Shown here piece after piece: positions 15,648-25,118 of a DNA stretch of 64,000 bases. The translations under genes and the position numbers were made by a program. The notes below the pieces were generated by a model. The model saw only the letters and a list, made by a program, of their open reading frames with translations. It made no database searches and was not told the DNA's origin. The stretch's first letter is position 1. Each line of letters starts with the position of its first letter. Source of the stretch: Anaerohalosphaeraceae bacterium (GTDB taxonomy: Bacteria > Planctomycetota > Phycisphaerae > Sedimentisphaerales > Anaerohalosphaeraceae); assembly GCA_035378985.1 (NCBI GenBank), contig DAOSUR010000006.1, forward strand, positions 89,794-153,793, read 5' to 3'.

Positions 15648-17504
15648 TTATGGGCTCTCTTTGTACAGAACCTGATGCAGCTCCCGTAATTTCTCCACAG
15701 GCATTTTAATGACCTCTCGGTCATACGTCATCAGTCCGTTGACCTCCCCTTCCACATCCGTGGTCTGGGTATAGACAGCCCCCGATACGCCCTGCTTTTT
15801 CATCTCGGCAATCTGGTTAAACTTGTAGATGTAATTGTCCAAAAGTTCCTGCTCACTGTGGTAGGTCTGATAACCCCAATTGCGCATCTTCGGATTCCAC
15901 AGATGCCCTTCGATCGGATAACCGATGCCGCCGAACTCCCCGATGACCGTCGCCCGGTCTTTCTGGATTTCGGGCCGCGTCAGATCTTTCTGATACGTAT
16001 GAATGTCATACACATCACCGCAGGGACGCAGGGCCCAGCCGCTGACGGCATTCACCAGCCGAGTCGGGTCATACGCCTTCAGCCACGCACTAATGCGGCA
16101 GGTGTCATACTGGCCCCAGCCCTCATTGAACGGCACCCATATAACGATGCACGGTGCGTTGAAATGCTGATCCACCATCCGCCGCAGTTCCCATTCAAAC
16201 TGGACCGCATGATCCGACCGCTGATTCAAATCCGGCCCATCCGCCGGAACATGCTGGATATGGTGCTGGCGACGGCCGTCCGGGTCCGGCAGCACCACCA
16301 TCCCCGACGGCATATCCTGCCAGACCAGGATCCCCAGTTTGTCGCACCAGTAGTACCAGCGCTGGGGCTCGACCTTGATGTGCTTGCGAATCATATTAAA
16401 GCCCATCTGTTTGGTGACCTCCAAATCGTACTTCATCGCCTCATCCGAAGGCGGCGTATGCAGGCCGTCCGGCCACCAGCCCTGGTCCAGTGTGCCGTAG
16501 TGGAACAGCGGCTGGTTGTTCAAAAACAATTCCTTCCCGAATTTCCCCTGTCCCAGACTGATTTTGCGCATTCCGAAATAACTGGAAAGCCGCTCGAGGA
16601 CCTCCCCGGAAGGCCCGAGCAGCTCCAGTTTGACATCATACAGGAAGGGATTGTCCGGCGACCACAGCTTCGGATTGTCTATCCGCAGGGTCAGCGCCTT
16701 ATTGACAGCGGTCTGTCCTTCCGCCGCCGGCTTTTGGTCTTCGAAGACGGAGATTTTGACGGTGTATTTCCGATAATCCGGTTCCCAGGCAATCGGGATG
16801 AGAGTCACCTGATTTTTATCAATATCAGTTGTAATTTTGATCTCGCGAAGGGCGGCCGCCTTGGGAATCGGCTCCAGCCAGACCGTCTGCCAGATGCCGC
16901 TGACGGGTGTGTACCAAATCCCCTCCTGCGGCATCTGCTGTTTGCCGCGGGCCTGCGACTCGAAATTCGTCGGGTCCCAGACGGAAACAACCAGCTCCTG
17001 CATCCCCTCTTTGAGATACTCCGTAATGTCAAAACTGAAACGGTCATAGGCCCCGCGGTGTGAGCCGACATAGGCGCCGTTGACCCAGACGGCCGTGTCC
17101 CAATCGACTGCCTCAAAATGCAGAATTATCCGGCGGCCGGCCCAGGACGGCGGCACCGTAAACGTCCTGCGGTACCAGATTCGGTCCTTCGGCGTCACCG
17201 TTTGTCCAACTCCCGAAAGTGCCGATTCCGCACAGAACGGCACCAGAATCTTTTGGGAAAAATCCTTCGGCATCGGGGCGGTTCTCGGCAGCAGGGCAAA
17301 ATCCCACAGCCCATTTAAGTTCAGCCATTCCGAACGCACCAGCTGCGGACGGGGATACTCCGGCCAGACCGAATCGGGCGTCAGGGCCTTGCCCCACCGG
17401 GTCATCAGCCCGCCGCTTTTGGGCTGCCAATTCGTTTCTGCGGCCTGAGCATAAACTCCCAGTCCCATCCCCATCAAACAGACCATCCATTCTGCCTTTT
17501 TCAT
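15648..17504 (-). CDS. Secreted glycoside hydrolase family 2 (beta-galactosidase/glucuronidase type)
   Basis: A 618 aa GH2 enzyme: signal peptide (MKKAEWMVCLMGMGLGVYAQA), jelly-roll sugar-binding domain (about 40-170, WYRRTFTVP and AVDWDTAVWVNGAYVGSHRGAYD), Ig-like domain, and TIM barrel from about 305. The acid/base is Glu461 in WVPFNEGWGQYD and the nucleophile Glu523 in VIGEFGGIG. It should cleave a beta-linked galactoside, mannoside or glucuronide from the polysaccharide handled by its neighbours. An alternative ATG at 17555 overlaps the sulfatase stop as ATGA but adds a 17-residue Lys/Arg-rich extension before the signal; the shorter start is preferred, without certainty. Confidence 0.92.
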   Translation of the reverse strand: MKKAEWMVCLMGMGLGVYAQAAETNWQPKSGGLMTRWGKALTPDSVWPEYPRPQLVRSEWLNLNGLWDFALLPRTAPMPKDFSQKILVPFCAESALSGVGQTVTPKDRIWYRRTFTVPPSWAGRRIILHFEAVDWDTAVWVNGAYVGSHRGAYDRFSFDITEYLKEGMQELVVSVWDPTNFESQARGKQQMPQEGIWYTPVSGIWQTVWLEPIPKAAALREIKITTDIDKNQVTLIPIAWEPDYRKYTVKISVFEDQKPAAEGQTAVNKALTLRIDNPKLWSPDNPFLYDVKLELLGPSGEVLERLSSYFGMRKISLGQGKFGKELFLNNQPLFHYGTLDQGWWPDGLHTPPSDEAMKYDLEVTKQMGFNMIRKHIKVEPQRWYYWCDKLGILVWQDMPSGMVVLPDPDGRRQHHIQHVPADGPDLNQRSDHAVQFEWELRRMVDQHFNAPCIVIWVPFNEGWGQYDTCRISAWLKAYDPTRLVNAVSGWALRPCGDVYDIHTYQKDLTRPEIQKDRATVIGEFGGIGYPIEGHLWNPKMRNWGYQTYHSEQELLDNYIYKFNQIAEMKKQGVSGAVYTQTTDVEGEVNGLMTYDREVIKMPVEKLRELHQVLYKESP

Positions 17505-17551
17505 CCGTTCTTTCTTTCGTTTTCCATCATTTTTGCTGATTAAAACAATTC

Positions 17552-18973
17552 TCATGCTTCATTTTGATTTCGTCGTGCCTGATTATAGCGCTCCAGCGTA
17601 TCCAAAGCCGCACCGGGGTCATGCTGCTCTTTCATCCATCGGTCCAACTCCTCCGACAAGCGTTTTTTGATATCCGCATATTGCGGATTATCCGCCAGAT
17701 TATTCAGTTCATACGGGTCGTTTTCGCTGTCGTAAAGCTCCTCCGGCGGCCGTTTCAGATACCGGCTCACCAGCTGATAGGCCTTTTCATCCTCCGCAGC
17801 GGCCAGCATCCAGGAACTCCAGTAATGGGTGTGTTTGTGCCCCATCGGCCCCATTACATATCTCTGAATATGAATGCGCTCCGGCAGAAGATTGCGGATA
17901 TAACGATAACGGCTGTCCCGAACCGAACGAATCGGATAAGGACCCCCTTCCGGAATATTATTGTGCATTCCGTAGGTGTACCGGCGATGTGTATCTTTCT
18001 TCCCGGTCAGCACCTCCAGGAAGCTGGTCCCGTCGAATTGCCCGGTCGGAACGGTTCCACCCGCTGCTTCTATCAGCGTCGGCAGAATATCCGCATATTG
18101 AATCATTGCTTCCGTACGAACGCCCGGTTTCACAACCCCCGGCCAGCGCAGCGTTATGCCTGTATGAAGTCCGCATTCATAATTAGTCCATTTGCAGCCG
18201 GGAAACTGTGAGCCCTGCTCGGTGGAGAAAAGAACAAGGGTCTGGTCCGACTGCCCGCTTTGCTCGAGGGTATCCAGAATATCCCCCACTTGTTTATCCA
18301 GCACCTCGATTTCCGTCAGATAACTCGCATAATCCTGACGCGTCTGGGGCGTATCTACAAGATTCGCAGGCAGCTTCAGTTTTTCCGGGTCAAAATGACC
18401 GGCATCGCCGACTGTCCAGACCGCGTGCGGAAGCACCAGCCCGACAATCAGGCAAAACGGCCGGCTTTTATCCGCTTCCATATAAGCCCGAATCCCGCGG
18501 CAGTCATAATCGGCCGTTTCTGCAACGCAGTTGTCCTCAAACCCTTCGACCTTGTCAAACGGAAAGCAGCTTTTCGGCGATACGTGCAGTTTCCCGGTCA
18601 GCCCGACTCGATAGCCCAGGTCCCGCAGAAAATGACAAATGCTTCGGGTGCCGATGCGGGCGGGAGCATGATTCCAGCAGCAGCCGCTTCGCATCGGGTA
18701 CAGACCTGTGTAGAGTTCCGTTCGGCAGGGAACACACATCGCCATCGAGAGATATGCCTTCGAAAAAGTCATTCCCTCCGAGGCCAGCCGGTCGATGCAC
18801 GGCGTCCGGACATTAACCCCGCCGTACAAGGGAAAATCCATGTAGGTGGCATCATCCGCCAGAATCATCAGGATATTCGGTTTGCGGCGATTTTCGGCGG
18901 CAAACAACCCGCGCGACAAATAACCGGCCGTCACCGCCGCCGACGCCGTCTTGAGAAATACACGCCTATCCAT
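17552..18973 (-). CDS. Tat-exported type I sulfatase
   Basis: A 473 aa sulfatase. The N-terminus DRRVFLKTASAAVTAGYL is a twin-arginine signal without an obvious lipobox. Metal ligands begin with DD40-41 (ILADDATYMDF). The formylglycine motif is C80-V-P-C-R84, with a second Cys inside the motif, less common than Ser. TGKLHV replaces the frequent GKWH motif. GAGGAAAG precedes the ATG. It lies between GH43 and GH2 genes in the same direction, consistent with removal of sulfate before glycosidic cleavage. Substrate sulfation position is unknown. Confidence 0.92.
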   Translation of the reverse strand: MDRRVFLKTASAAVTAGYLSRGLFAAENRRKPNILMILADDATYMDFPLYGGVNVRTPCIDRLASEGMTFSKAYLSMAMCVPCRTELYTGLYPMRSGCCWNHAPARIGTRSICHFLRDLGYRVGLTGKLHVSPKSCFPFDKVEGFEDNCVAETADYDCRGIRAYMEADKSRPFCLIVGLVLPHAVWTVGDAGHFDPEKLKLPANLVDTPQTRQDYASYLTEIEVLDKQVGDILDTLEQSGQSDQTLVLFSTEQGSQFPGCKWTNYECGLHTGITLRWPGVVKPGVRTEAMIQYADILPTLIEAAGGTVPTGQFDGTSFLEVLTGKKDTHRRYTYGMHNNIPEGGPYPIRSVRDSRYRYIRNLLPERIHIQRYVMGPMGHKHTHYWSSWMLAAAEDEKAYQLVSRYLKRPPEELYDSENDPYELNNLADNPQYADIKKRLSEELDRWMKEQHDPGAALDTLERYNQARRNQNEA

Positions 18974-18997
18974 TGCTTTCCTCTTTCCACAAGTTTA

Positions 18998-19996
18998 TCA
19001 GCCGCCGCGTCTTTCGACAATCGGCGCCGGCAGACGAACTCCCCGGGTTGCCGCGCCGTGCAGATTCCCGACCGCATCAAACCACAGCCGGTCCAGACAA
19101 AGAAAGCGGGCGAAATCATTTTCCCGACTGGTTTGCTTCTGATGATACAGATGCCACCAGTTTCCGGCATCATCCCGAATCACGCAGCCGTGACCGGGCC
19201 CGAAAACACCTTCCGACCGCCGGATAATGGGATTGTGGGCGGCCCGGCGAAACGGCCCCATCGGATTGTCCGCCGCGGCATAGCCGACCGCATAGTCCGG
19301 ATAGGCCGCGTGGGAGCCGCTGTAGAGCAGATAATAAACACCGTTGTGTTTGAGCATCCACGGGCCTTCCGTTACGGCCCCGTGCTTTTTCTCCCAGTCC
19401 TCCTGCGGCTCCAGAACAACCTTCGAAGGTCCCGAAGGCATTCGCGGACCGCTCATCGGCTGAACCGTAATCCGGAAACCGGGAAACTGCACAAAATACA
19501 GATACAGCCGGCCGTCCTCATCCCGAAACAGATGGGCATCAATGGCGTTTTCAAATAAATCCTGCGGATTCACAAAAGGCCCCTTCGGGCTGTTGGAATC
19601 GGCCACCCCGACAACCTGCCAATCCGGATTCAAAGTAGATTGGGCCGTGTAGTACAGATAAAACGTTCCGGAAACCGGGTCCTGCCATACATCCGGTGCC
19701 CAGCTTCGGGCCCTCCGAAAAACCACCTCCCCGCGCGTCCAGCTGACCAAATCCGCAGACGTCCAATACCGATAGCCGCCTCCCCGAACATCTCCCGTCG
19801 CATAAAGATAAAAAAGTCCGTTGTGCCGAATCACCGTCGGGTCCGCCAGCCGCACCTCAAGGAGCGGATTTTGATACATTTTTTCCTGCGGTTTTGCGGC
19901 GGTTTCCTTCGCACGGACTTCATCTGCCCCCCATCCAGCCAGAAAAAGAAAAACCAGCCGCATCAAACCGCTCATCCCTGAAGAAAACGTTTCCAT
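18998..19996 (-). CDS. Secreted glycoside hydrolase family 43
   Basis: A 332 aa beta-propeller hydrolase with an N-terminal signal. The GH43 catalytic triad can be placed: base Asp52 in RLADPTVIRHNG, pKa modulator Asp153 in NAIDAHLFRDEDG, acid Glu210 in VTEGPWMLKHNG. SWAPDVWQDPVSGTFYLYY is another family block. Members act as arabinofuranosidases, xylosidases or galactanases. AGGA lies 11 bases before the ATG at 19996; a second ATG seven codons in would shorten the signal's n-region. It is part of the minus-strand sulfated-polysaccharide run, between two sulfatases. Confidence 0.9.
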   Translation of the reverse strand: METFSSGMSGLMRLVFLFLAGWGADEVRAKETAAKPQEKMYQNPLLEVRLADPTVIRHNGLFYLYATGDVRGGGYRYWTSADLVSWTRGEVVFRRARSWAPDVWQDPVSGTFYLYYTAQSTLNPDWQVVGVADSNSPKGPFVNPQDLFENAIDAHLFRDEDGRLYLYFVQFPGFRITVQPMSGPRMPSGPSKVVLEPQEDWEKKHGAVTEGPWMLKHNGVYYLLYSGSHAAYPDYAVGYAAADNPMGPFRRAAHNPIIRRSEGVFGPGHGCVIRDDAGNWWHLYHQKQTSRENDFARFLCLDRLWFDAVGNLHGAATRGVRLPAPIVERRGG

Positions 19997-20036
19997 TTTT
20001 GCCGCATCCTGACGTCTTAAGTCCCTGCTCCCTTGC

Positions 20037-21482
20037 CTATCGTTCCAACCCTATCGAATCCGCCCAGGTCCGCAGTTTTTCCCAAAGCCTCTGAGCCGTC
20101 TGCGGGTTCTGCCGGGCCAGATTCTCCCGCTCGTTTGGGTCATCCGCAAGGTTATAAAGCTGTCTGTTTTGTCCTTTCAAACCGGCCAGCAGTTTCCACG
20201 GCCCCTCCCGAACCGCCAGCACCGGACTGACGTTTTCCGGCTTGCCCGGTCTGGGGTCATTCGGATAATACCAAAAAATCGGTTCTTTTCTTTCTATCTC
20301 TGTTCCCAAAAAGGCCGCACTCATATCCTCCCCATCCAGCTGCACACCCGACGGAAGACCGACGCCGGCCAGCGTACACAGCGATGGGAACAAATCCGCC
20401 CCGCAGACAACGGTTGACTGATTGATCTTTCCCGCCGGAACAGTCCCCTTCCACCGCACAAGAAAAGGCATCCGGATGCCTCCTTCATACAGACTCCATT
20501 TGCGGCCTTTAAAGTCCCCGACGGAGCCCGGCGGCGGCCATCCTTCTTTGTAATAGCTGGCCCAGTCCGTCGGTCCATTATCGCTGGTGAGAATTACCAG
20601 CGTCTTTTCCTCCAGACCCATTTCTGCCAGCCCGTCCAAGAGCCGCCCAATCTGGCGGTCCATCTCCTCCAGAACGGCATAAAACTTCTGCACATATGGG
20701 TTGGCCGAATAGGAACGAAACTTTTCCAGCTGTTCGGGAGCGGGAAAATGCGGGTCGTGCACATCATTGAGCCAGACGTTCACATAAAACGGCTTGTCCT
20801 TATTCCGGCGGATAAAATCCAGCGTCTGATCCACGCGGATTTGCGTAATCTGGTGCTTCTCCACCCACGTAATCTGTCCCCGCCCGAGACGGGCACTCTG
20901 ATTGGACAGGCCGTCGCCGCGTATCAAAAGCCGGTCGCCCAGCCCCTCGAACGCCACGGAAGACTCATCAAAACCGTACTCCGTCGGAAGCGGGGCATCG
21001 CCGACATCGCGCCCGCCGCCCATGTGCCACTTGCCGAAATGAGCCACGGCATAACCGGCTGCTTTAAACTGACGTGCCAGAAACGGGGCGCTCGGGTCCA
21101 GAAAATCCGCCATCCGGCGCTTCCGATTCAGCTCCCGCCGGTCCAGATAGGTAAAAATACGCCACCGGGCCGGATACTGGCCTGTCATCAGGGCCACACG
21201 CGACGGCGAACAAACCGGCGAGTTCACATAAAACTGGGTAAACCGAATTCCTTCCCGAGCCAGACGGTCTATGTTGGGCGTCGGAATCGTCAAATCGCCG
21301 CCATAGCAGCTCGGGTCCGCATAACCCATATCATCGACCAGAATCATCAGAATATTCGGCCGGACTGGTTTTGTCTTTGTGCCAGACAAGCCGGATTTAT
21401 CCGCCAAACATCCGCCGAGACCCGGAACAAACAGCCCGGCTCCCAGAGTGCCCAAAAAATCGCGTCGAGTCAGAGAACACAT
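20037..21482 (-). CDS. Type I sulfatase, Tat lipoprotein
   Basis: A 481 aa sulfatase. Tat motif LTRRDFLGTLGAG, then a lipobox LGGC. Metal-binding DD follows ILMILVDDMGYADPSCYGG; the formylglycine motif is C-S-P-S-R in NSPVCSPSRVALMTG; GKWHMGGG gives the usual active-site Lys/His. Start at ATG 21482 (GAGGA ten bases upstream) rather than the GTG two codons earlier. It lies 40 bp before the GH43 gene and 150 bp after a PEP-CTERM gene, with a long hairpin in that gap. The presence of DD, CxPxR and GKWH suggests an active enzyme. Confidence 0.93.
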   Translation of the reverse strand: MCSLTRRDFLGTLGAGLFVPGLGGCLADKSGLSGTKTKPVRPNILMILVDDMGYADPSCYGGDLTIPTPNIDRLAREGIRFTQFYVNSPVCSPSRVALMTGQYPARWRIFTYLDRRELNRKRRMADFLDPSAPFLARQFKAAGYAVAHFGKWHMGGGRDVGDAPLPTEYGFDESSVAFEGLGDRLLIRGDGLSNQSARLGRGQITWVEKHQITQIRVDQTLDFIRRNKDKPFYVNVWLNDVHDPHFPAPEQLEKFRSYSANPYVQKFYAVLEEMDRQIGRLLDGLAEMGLEEKTLVILTSDNGPTDWASYYKEGWPPPGSVGDFKGRKWSLYEGGIRMPFLVRWKGTVPAGKINQSTVVCGADLFPSLCTLAGVGLPSGVQLDGEDMSAAFLGTEIERKEPIFWYYPNDPRPGKPENVSPVLAVREGPWKLLAGLKGQNRQLYNLADDPNERENLARQNPQTAQRLWEKLRTWADSIGLER

Positions 21483-21522
21483 TTTCACCGCTTCCTCAGC
21501 TCAGAAGAATCCGAAAAGAACG

Positions 21523-21578
21523 CTGCCTGCAAAGAGAGGGTGCGGAGCAAACTCCTCATACCCCCTCCCTGCAGGCGG
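21523..21578 (-). terminator. Long hairpin between PEP-CTERM gene and sulfatase
   Basis: On the minus strand CCGCCTGCA (21578-21570) can pair with TGCAGGCAG (21531-21523), one G-T wobble, and the interior holds GGAG/CTCC and GAGGG/CCCTC pairs. The T-run after it is poor (TTCTTTT), so it may be a partial terminator or an mRNA-stabilising structure separating two expression levels. Confidence 0.4.
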
Positions 21579-21631
21579 CAGATAAAAACTCATTCGACAT
21601 CCATTCGCCTGATGGTGCATTCCACTTTCGT

Positions 21632-22423
21632 TTACAGCTGCCGTCGAGGCCGCAGAACCAACGCCCCAAGTCCTAACAGACACAGCGTCGCCGGCTCCGG
21701 AACATACACCGCAAAGACCTGTCCCAGCTGATTGGCATACCCAGGCGTCTGAATCATCGGCACGGCGTTCATCCAGAATAACTGCGGATACAGGGCCAAC
21801 GCATTGTTGGTCCCGTTATCCTCCAGCAGACCGCCCAGCCATCCGTACTGGTCCGAAGGAATCGGTGATGCGCCGAGGAAACTGACCGAACAGTTTCCGT
21901 CCAGATTCTCCGTGCCGGTGGCGTTCGTAATTGTGTACAAACTCCCGACCCCATTGATGGAGATAAAAAGCTTTCCGTTCACAAGGTCCATTGAAGCATA
22001 GACAATGTTCTCCTGGCCGAAGTTGACGGGGCCCGCCGAAACCGCCATGGACTTGCCCAGACCGCCTTCATTCGCAAAATCCGTATCATTCAGACTCGTG
22101 GGAACGGCATATCGGCCGTTCGCCGCCTTGGCGGCAAAAATCAGATTCCCATTGGCCAGATACAGGCCCGTTCCGTTAGATGTTCCGCCGTTTTCGATAA
22201 CAATAACCGGACCGGCGGTCATTTGACTGACATCCGGATTAAACCGGGCAGCCAATGTGATTTTTCCGGTTGTGATTTTCGGCACTTCATTCAAAAGACC
22301 GTTGCGGGCCGCCGTGTAGGTCCCGAGGGCCGTGCTGTCATTTAAACTGGGGATAATTACTCCGCCGGATGCAATCCCTGCAAACACAACCGCCGCCAAA
22401 CAAACTGTACAGACATTTTTCAT
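21632..22423 (-). CDS. PEP-CTERM secreted protein with shared LamG-like N-domain
   Basis: A 263 aa exported protein. After a signal peptide (MKNVCTVCLAAVVFAGIASG) comes a domain of about 200 residues that recurs in the proteins at 23821 and 25119 (IPSLNDSTALGTYTAARNG..., ITLAARFNPDVSQMTAGPVIVIENGG). The C-terminus is a PEP-CTERM sorting tail: VPEPATLCLLGLGALVL then RPRRQL, so an exosortase should cut it and place it at the cell surface or matrix. A strong GGAGGAAAGGA site precedes the ATG. The shared domain resembles concanavalin/LamG folds; carbohydrate binding is an inference. Confidence 0.88.
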   Translation of the reverse strand: MKNVCTVCLAAVVFAGIASGGVIIPSLNDSTALGTYTAARNGLLNEVPKITTGKITLAARFNPDVSQMTAGPVIVIENGGTSNGTGLYLANGNLIFAAKAANGRYAVPTSLNDTDFANEGGLGKSMAVSAGPVNFGQENIVYASMDLVNGKLFISINGVGSLYTITNATGTENLDGNCSVSFLGASPIPSDQYGWLGGLLEDNGTNNALALYPQLFWMNAVPMIQTPGYANQLGQVFAVYVPEPATLCLLGLGALVLRPRRQL

Positions 22424-22503
22424 CTTTCCTTTCCTCCACAAAATGGTTATAAATTCTTTAAAGAACTTTCACACTCTCCCACACGCGTATTTCCCGGAAA
22501 AAC

Positions 22504-23787
22504 TCAGCCGGCAAAGTTCTGACAGGTAGGGTCGGGAATGCTGCATCCCAGCCATTCGAGAACAAAAATGGAAAAATCCTCCAAATTCACCCGACAGTCC
22601 AGATTGAAATCGGCCGGACTGAATCCGAGAGAACCGCAGTCATTGTCTTCAATATTTACCCAGACGGGATTCAGAGAAATCCCATAATAGGGAGAAGACG
22701 GGTCTGTCAAAATCGTCAGTTTTACTTTGGTATCATGAACGGCCCGCTCCATCTGGTCGTCATCAAGGGCTGCAACAGCAAAACTTTGCGGGCTTTGCCA
22801 GTCGGACGAAGTAAACACCCTTTCGGTCGGCAATACCTGAACCTGTGACGGATTCAAAACATCCTCGACCCGAATCGTTACAGGATAAGCACCCGGATTG
22901 AACGTCAGTGACACATCAATCGCATCCGTCCCGCCGCCTTCCCGAACCGTCGTATTCCCGCCGCTTTCTGAAATCAGAATGGAGGCACCCTGAAACGGTA
23001 TGCCGTACTTGGTGCGGAGATAGTCGGCCGTCTGGGAAATCTGCTGAAGAGAAAGTTGGGCGTTGTAAACCAGAATCTCCGCCAAATCCCCATTGTAAAA
23101 ATCGGGCCACCACGCCCCGGCCGTATCCACCCCGTTGCCGATGGAAAGATGGTTGCCCGCCGAATCAAAGGTAATCACATTGGCCGGATTATTGCACGTC
23201 AGGGGTTCGGCAATCAAGTCATTCACCGCATAATACAGGCTGTCGTGCCGTCCCCCCTGAGCCATCCGCCGGATGCCGATATGATACACACCGGAACTGA
23301 CAGGATTGCTGCCGGCCGGACTGAGCGCATAGCCGTTATTAAACCGGCAGCCCGAGGACCCGCTGGACACATCCACTGCCATCATCCGAGAGGCCGTACC
23401 CGAAGCCGCACCGATTTGGGCCGCCCGTTCAACCGACCCGCTGCTGCCTCCGGTACACATGATAAAAACGGTCAGCCCCGCCGACGGATTCGGTAAAATC
23501 CACTGATACGAAACCATCACATCCTGCTCGGCACGGACAAAGTGAACCGCCGGCTTGCCGTTGAGTTGGCCGGTTTTGTAAGTCGGGCTGCCGTATCCGC
23601 TGACAGTCCGCACGGTGCCGTCCACCGAATCGCCGGTCGCTGAGTCCGGCCAGACTGTCACCGCGCCGCCGTCCGTCAATCCCGTCAAGGCATCCGCTTT
23701 TAAATGAATAATCAGATTCTCCGTCACCAAATCGGCCCGGACGGCCCCGCCCAGACAAAGCAGCAGCACTGCTTTCCACAATCTCAT
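22504..23787 (-). CDS. Secreted LamG-like / Calx-beta-like protein with dockerin-like tail
   Basis: A 427 aa exported protein. A signal peptide (MRLWKAVLLLCLGGAVRA) is followed by a concanavalin-type domain (about 20-260: ENLIIHLKADALTGLTDGG, VTVWPDSATGDSVDG, LAEILVYNAQLSLQQISQTADYL), then a Calx-beta-like strand domain (TVREGGGTDAIDVSLTFNPG...) and a C-terminal dockerin-like module DFNLDCRVNLEDFSIFVLEWL. GGAGAA precedes the ATG. It belongs to the secreted-protein block between sulfatases. No catalytic motif is seen, so a binding or structural role is likely. The dockerin-like half-module carries Ca-type Asp/Asn spacing. Confidence 0.83.
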   Translation of the reverse strand: MRLWKAVLLLCLGGAVRADLVTENLIIHLKADALTGLTDGGAVTVWPDSATGDSVDGTVRTVSGYGSPTYKTGQLNGKPAVHFVRAEQDVMVSYQWILPNPSAGLTVFIMCTGGSSGSVERAAQIGAASGTASRMMAVDVSSGSSGCRFNNGYALSPAGSNPVSSGVYHIGIRRMAQGGRHDSLYYAVNDLIAEPLTCNNPANVITFDSAGNHLSIGNGVDTAGAWWPDFYNGDLAEILVYNAQLSLQQISQTADYLRTKYGIPFQGASILISESGGNTTVREGGGTDAIDVSLTFNPGAYPVTIRVEDVLNPSQVQVLPTERVFTSSDWQSPQSFAVAALDDDQMERAVHDTKVKLTILTDPSSPYYGISLNPVWVNIEDNDCGSLGFSPADFNLDCRVNLEDFSIFVLEWLGCSIPDPTCQNFAG

Positions 23788-23820
23788 TTCGTTCTCCGTC
23801 AATTCAGCCGTTCAAATGTT

Positions 23821-25017
23821 TTACGGTCGATAGTCGGTACAATTTCCTTCCGGAAAACTGCACCCCAGCCATTGCTGAACCAAAACAGACAAGTCCGCCA
23901 AATCCACCTGGCAGTCCTGATTGATATCCACGGCGTCGTACCCCCACAGTCCGCAGTCGTTTTCGTGAATTGAAACGGTCAACGGGTCCGGATGGCGTCC
24001 GAAATACGGCGAAGCCGGGTCCGTCTGCACCTGAAACATCAGCAGCGCTGGGTGGACTCTGGGTTCTTGGGCCTCATCATCCGCTGCCGTAATGGAAATT
24101 GTTCGGGAACTCTGCCAGGTGCCTGAATCAAAGACAATCTGGGAAGGAACTGCCAGAACCTGAGCGGGCATGGACGAATCCGCAATCCCAACCGTAACCG
24201 GATAAGGCCCCGGGTCGCTGCTGAGACGAACGGAGATTGTATCCGAAGGCCCGCCTTCCCACACAGCCGTGGTTCCGTCTGTCTGCGAAATAAGAACCGT
24301 ATACGGAAGAATCTCATCAGGGACCGCGGCCGCAAAAATCTGCCCCCGCTGATTGGCATAACCAGCCGTCAGCGTCATATTTCGGGCATTGGTCCAGAAC
24401 AGCAGAGGAAACTGCGCAGCCCCGGTCTCCACAAGACCGCCCATATGACCGGCAATAAGCTCTCCGGAACCCAAGAAACTCACCGACGTATTGCCGTCCA
24501 GATTCTTGGAAGCATCTGAGCCGGTAATCGTATAAACGCGGACAGTCCCGTTGATGCAGCTGACCAGTCTGCCCGCTGCAGCATCAAACGAAGCATACAC
24601 GACATTTTCCGCACCGAAATCGACCGGCCCCAGCGTAATGGCCAGAGCATTGTCGGAAAAGTCGGTATCGTTCATGCTGGTCGGCAGCCCCAGTTGATTA
24701 TTGCTTTTGGCCGCAAAAATCAGATTTCCGTCCCCCAGATACAACCCGGTCCCGTTCGTGGTGCCGCCGGTTTCAATCACAATGGTCGGCCCGCCCGTCA
24801 TCATACTCACATCCGGATTAAACCGGGCCGCCAAGGTAATCTGTCCCGTGGTAATCTTGGTGTGGTCGCCGGCTACACCCGCCCGGGCCGCTGTATAGGT
24901 AACCAGGGCCGAACTGTCATCCAGGCCCGGAACAATTTCACCCGCCTGCACAGCGGCACCCAATCCGACGGCGGCAAGCCATATCAGGAAAGTTCCCGCC
25001 TCTTTGCCGAATATCAT
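23821..25017 (-). CDS. Secreted protein: shared LamG-like N-domain, Calx-beta-like domain, dockerin-like tail
   Basis: 398 aa. Signal peptide, then the same N-domain as in the 21632 and 25119 proteins (IVPGLDDSSALVTYTAARAG, ITLAARFNPDVSMMTGGPTIV, YLGDGNLIFAAKSNNQLGLPT), then a Calx-beta-like segment (VWEGGPSDTISVRLSSDPG) close to that in the 22504 protein, then a dockerin-like tail VDINQDCQVDLADLSVLVQQW. The protein thus combines parts of its two neighbours, a sign of local module shuffling. No active-site motif was found; a glycan-binding role is inferred. Confidence 0.83.
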   Translation of the reverse strand: MIFGKEAGTFLIWLAAVGLGAAVQAGEIVPGLDDSSALVTYTAARAGVAGDHTKITTGQITLAARFNPDVSMMTGGPTIVIETGGTTNGTGLYLGDGNLIFAAKSNNQLGLPTSMNDTDFSDNALAITLGPVDFGAENVVYASFDAAAGRLVSCINGTVRVYTITGSDASKNLDGNTSVSFLGSGELIAGHMGGLVETGAAQFPLLFWTNARNMTLTAGYANQRGQIFAAAVPDEILPYTVLISQTDGTTAVWEGGPSDTISVRLSSDPGPYPVTVGIADSSMPAQVLAVPSQIVFDSGTWQSSRTISITAADDEAQEPRVHPALLMFQVQTDPASPYFGRHPDPLTVSIHENDCGLWGYDAVDINQDCQVDLADLSVLVQQWLGCSFPEGNCTDYRP

Positions 25018-25056
25018 TTGACCCCCTATCCATTTTTCACTTTCTGCAAATCCGCC

Positions 25057-25085
25057 GGATGGACCGGCTTAAAACCGGTCCATCC
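25057..25085 (-). terminator. Perfect 11-bp hairpin between two secreted-protein genes
   Basis: GGATGGACCGG (25057-25067) pairs perfectly with CCGGTCCATCC (25075-25085) around a 7-base loop, just downstream of the 25119 gene's stop on the minus strand. The trailing T-run is weak, so it may be a leaky terminator or a 3'-end stabiliser. Confidence 0.45.
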
Positions 25086-25118
25086 AGCGGCACTGTGACG
25101 CAAGAAACAGAGCAGCTG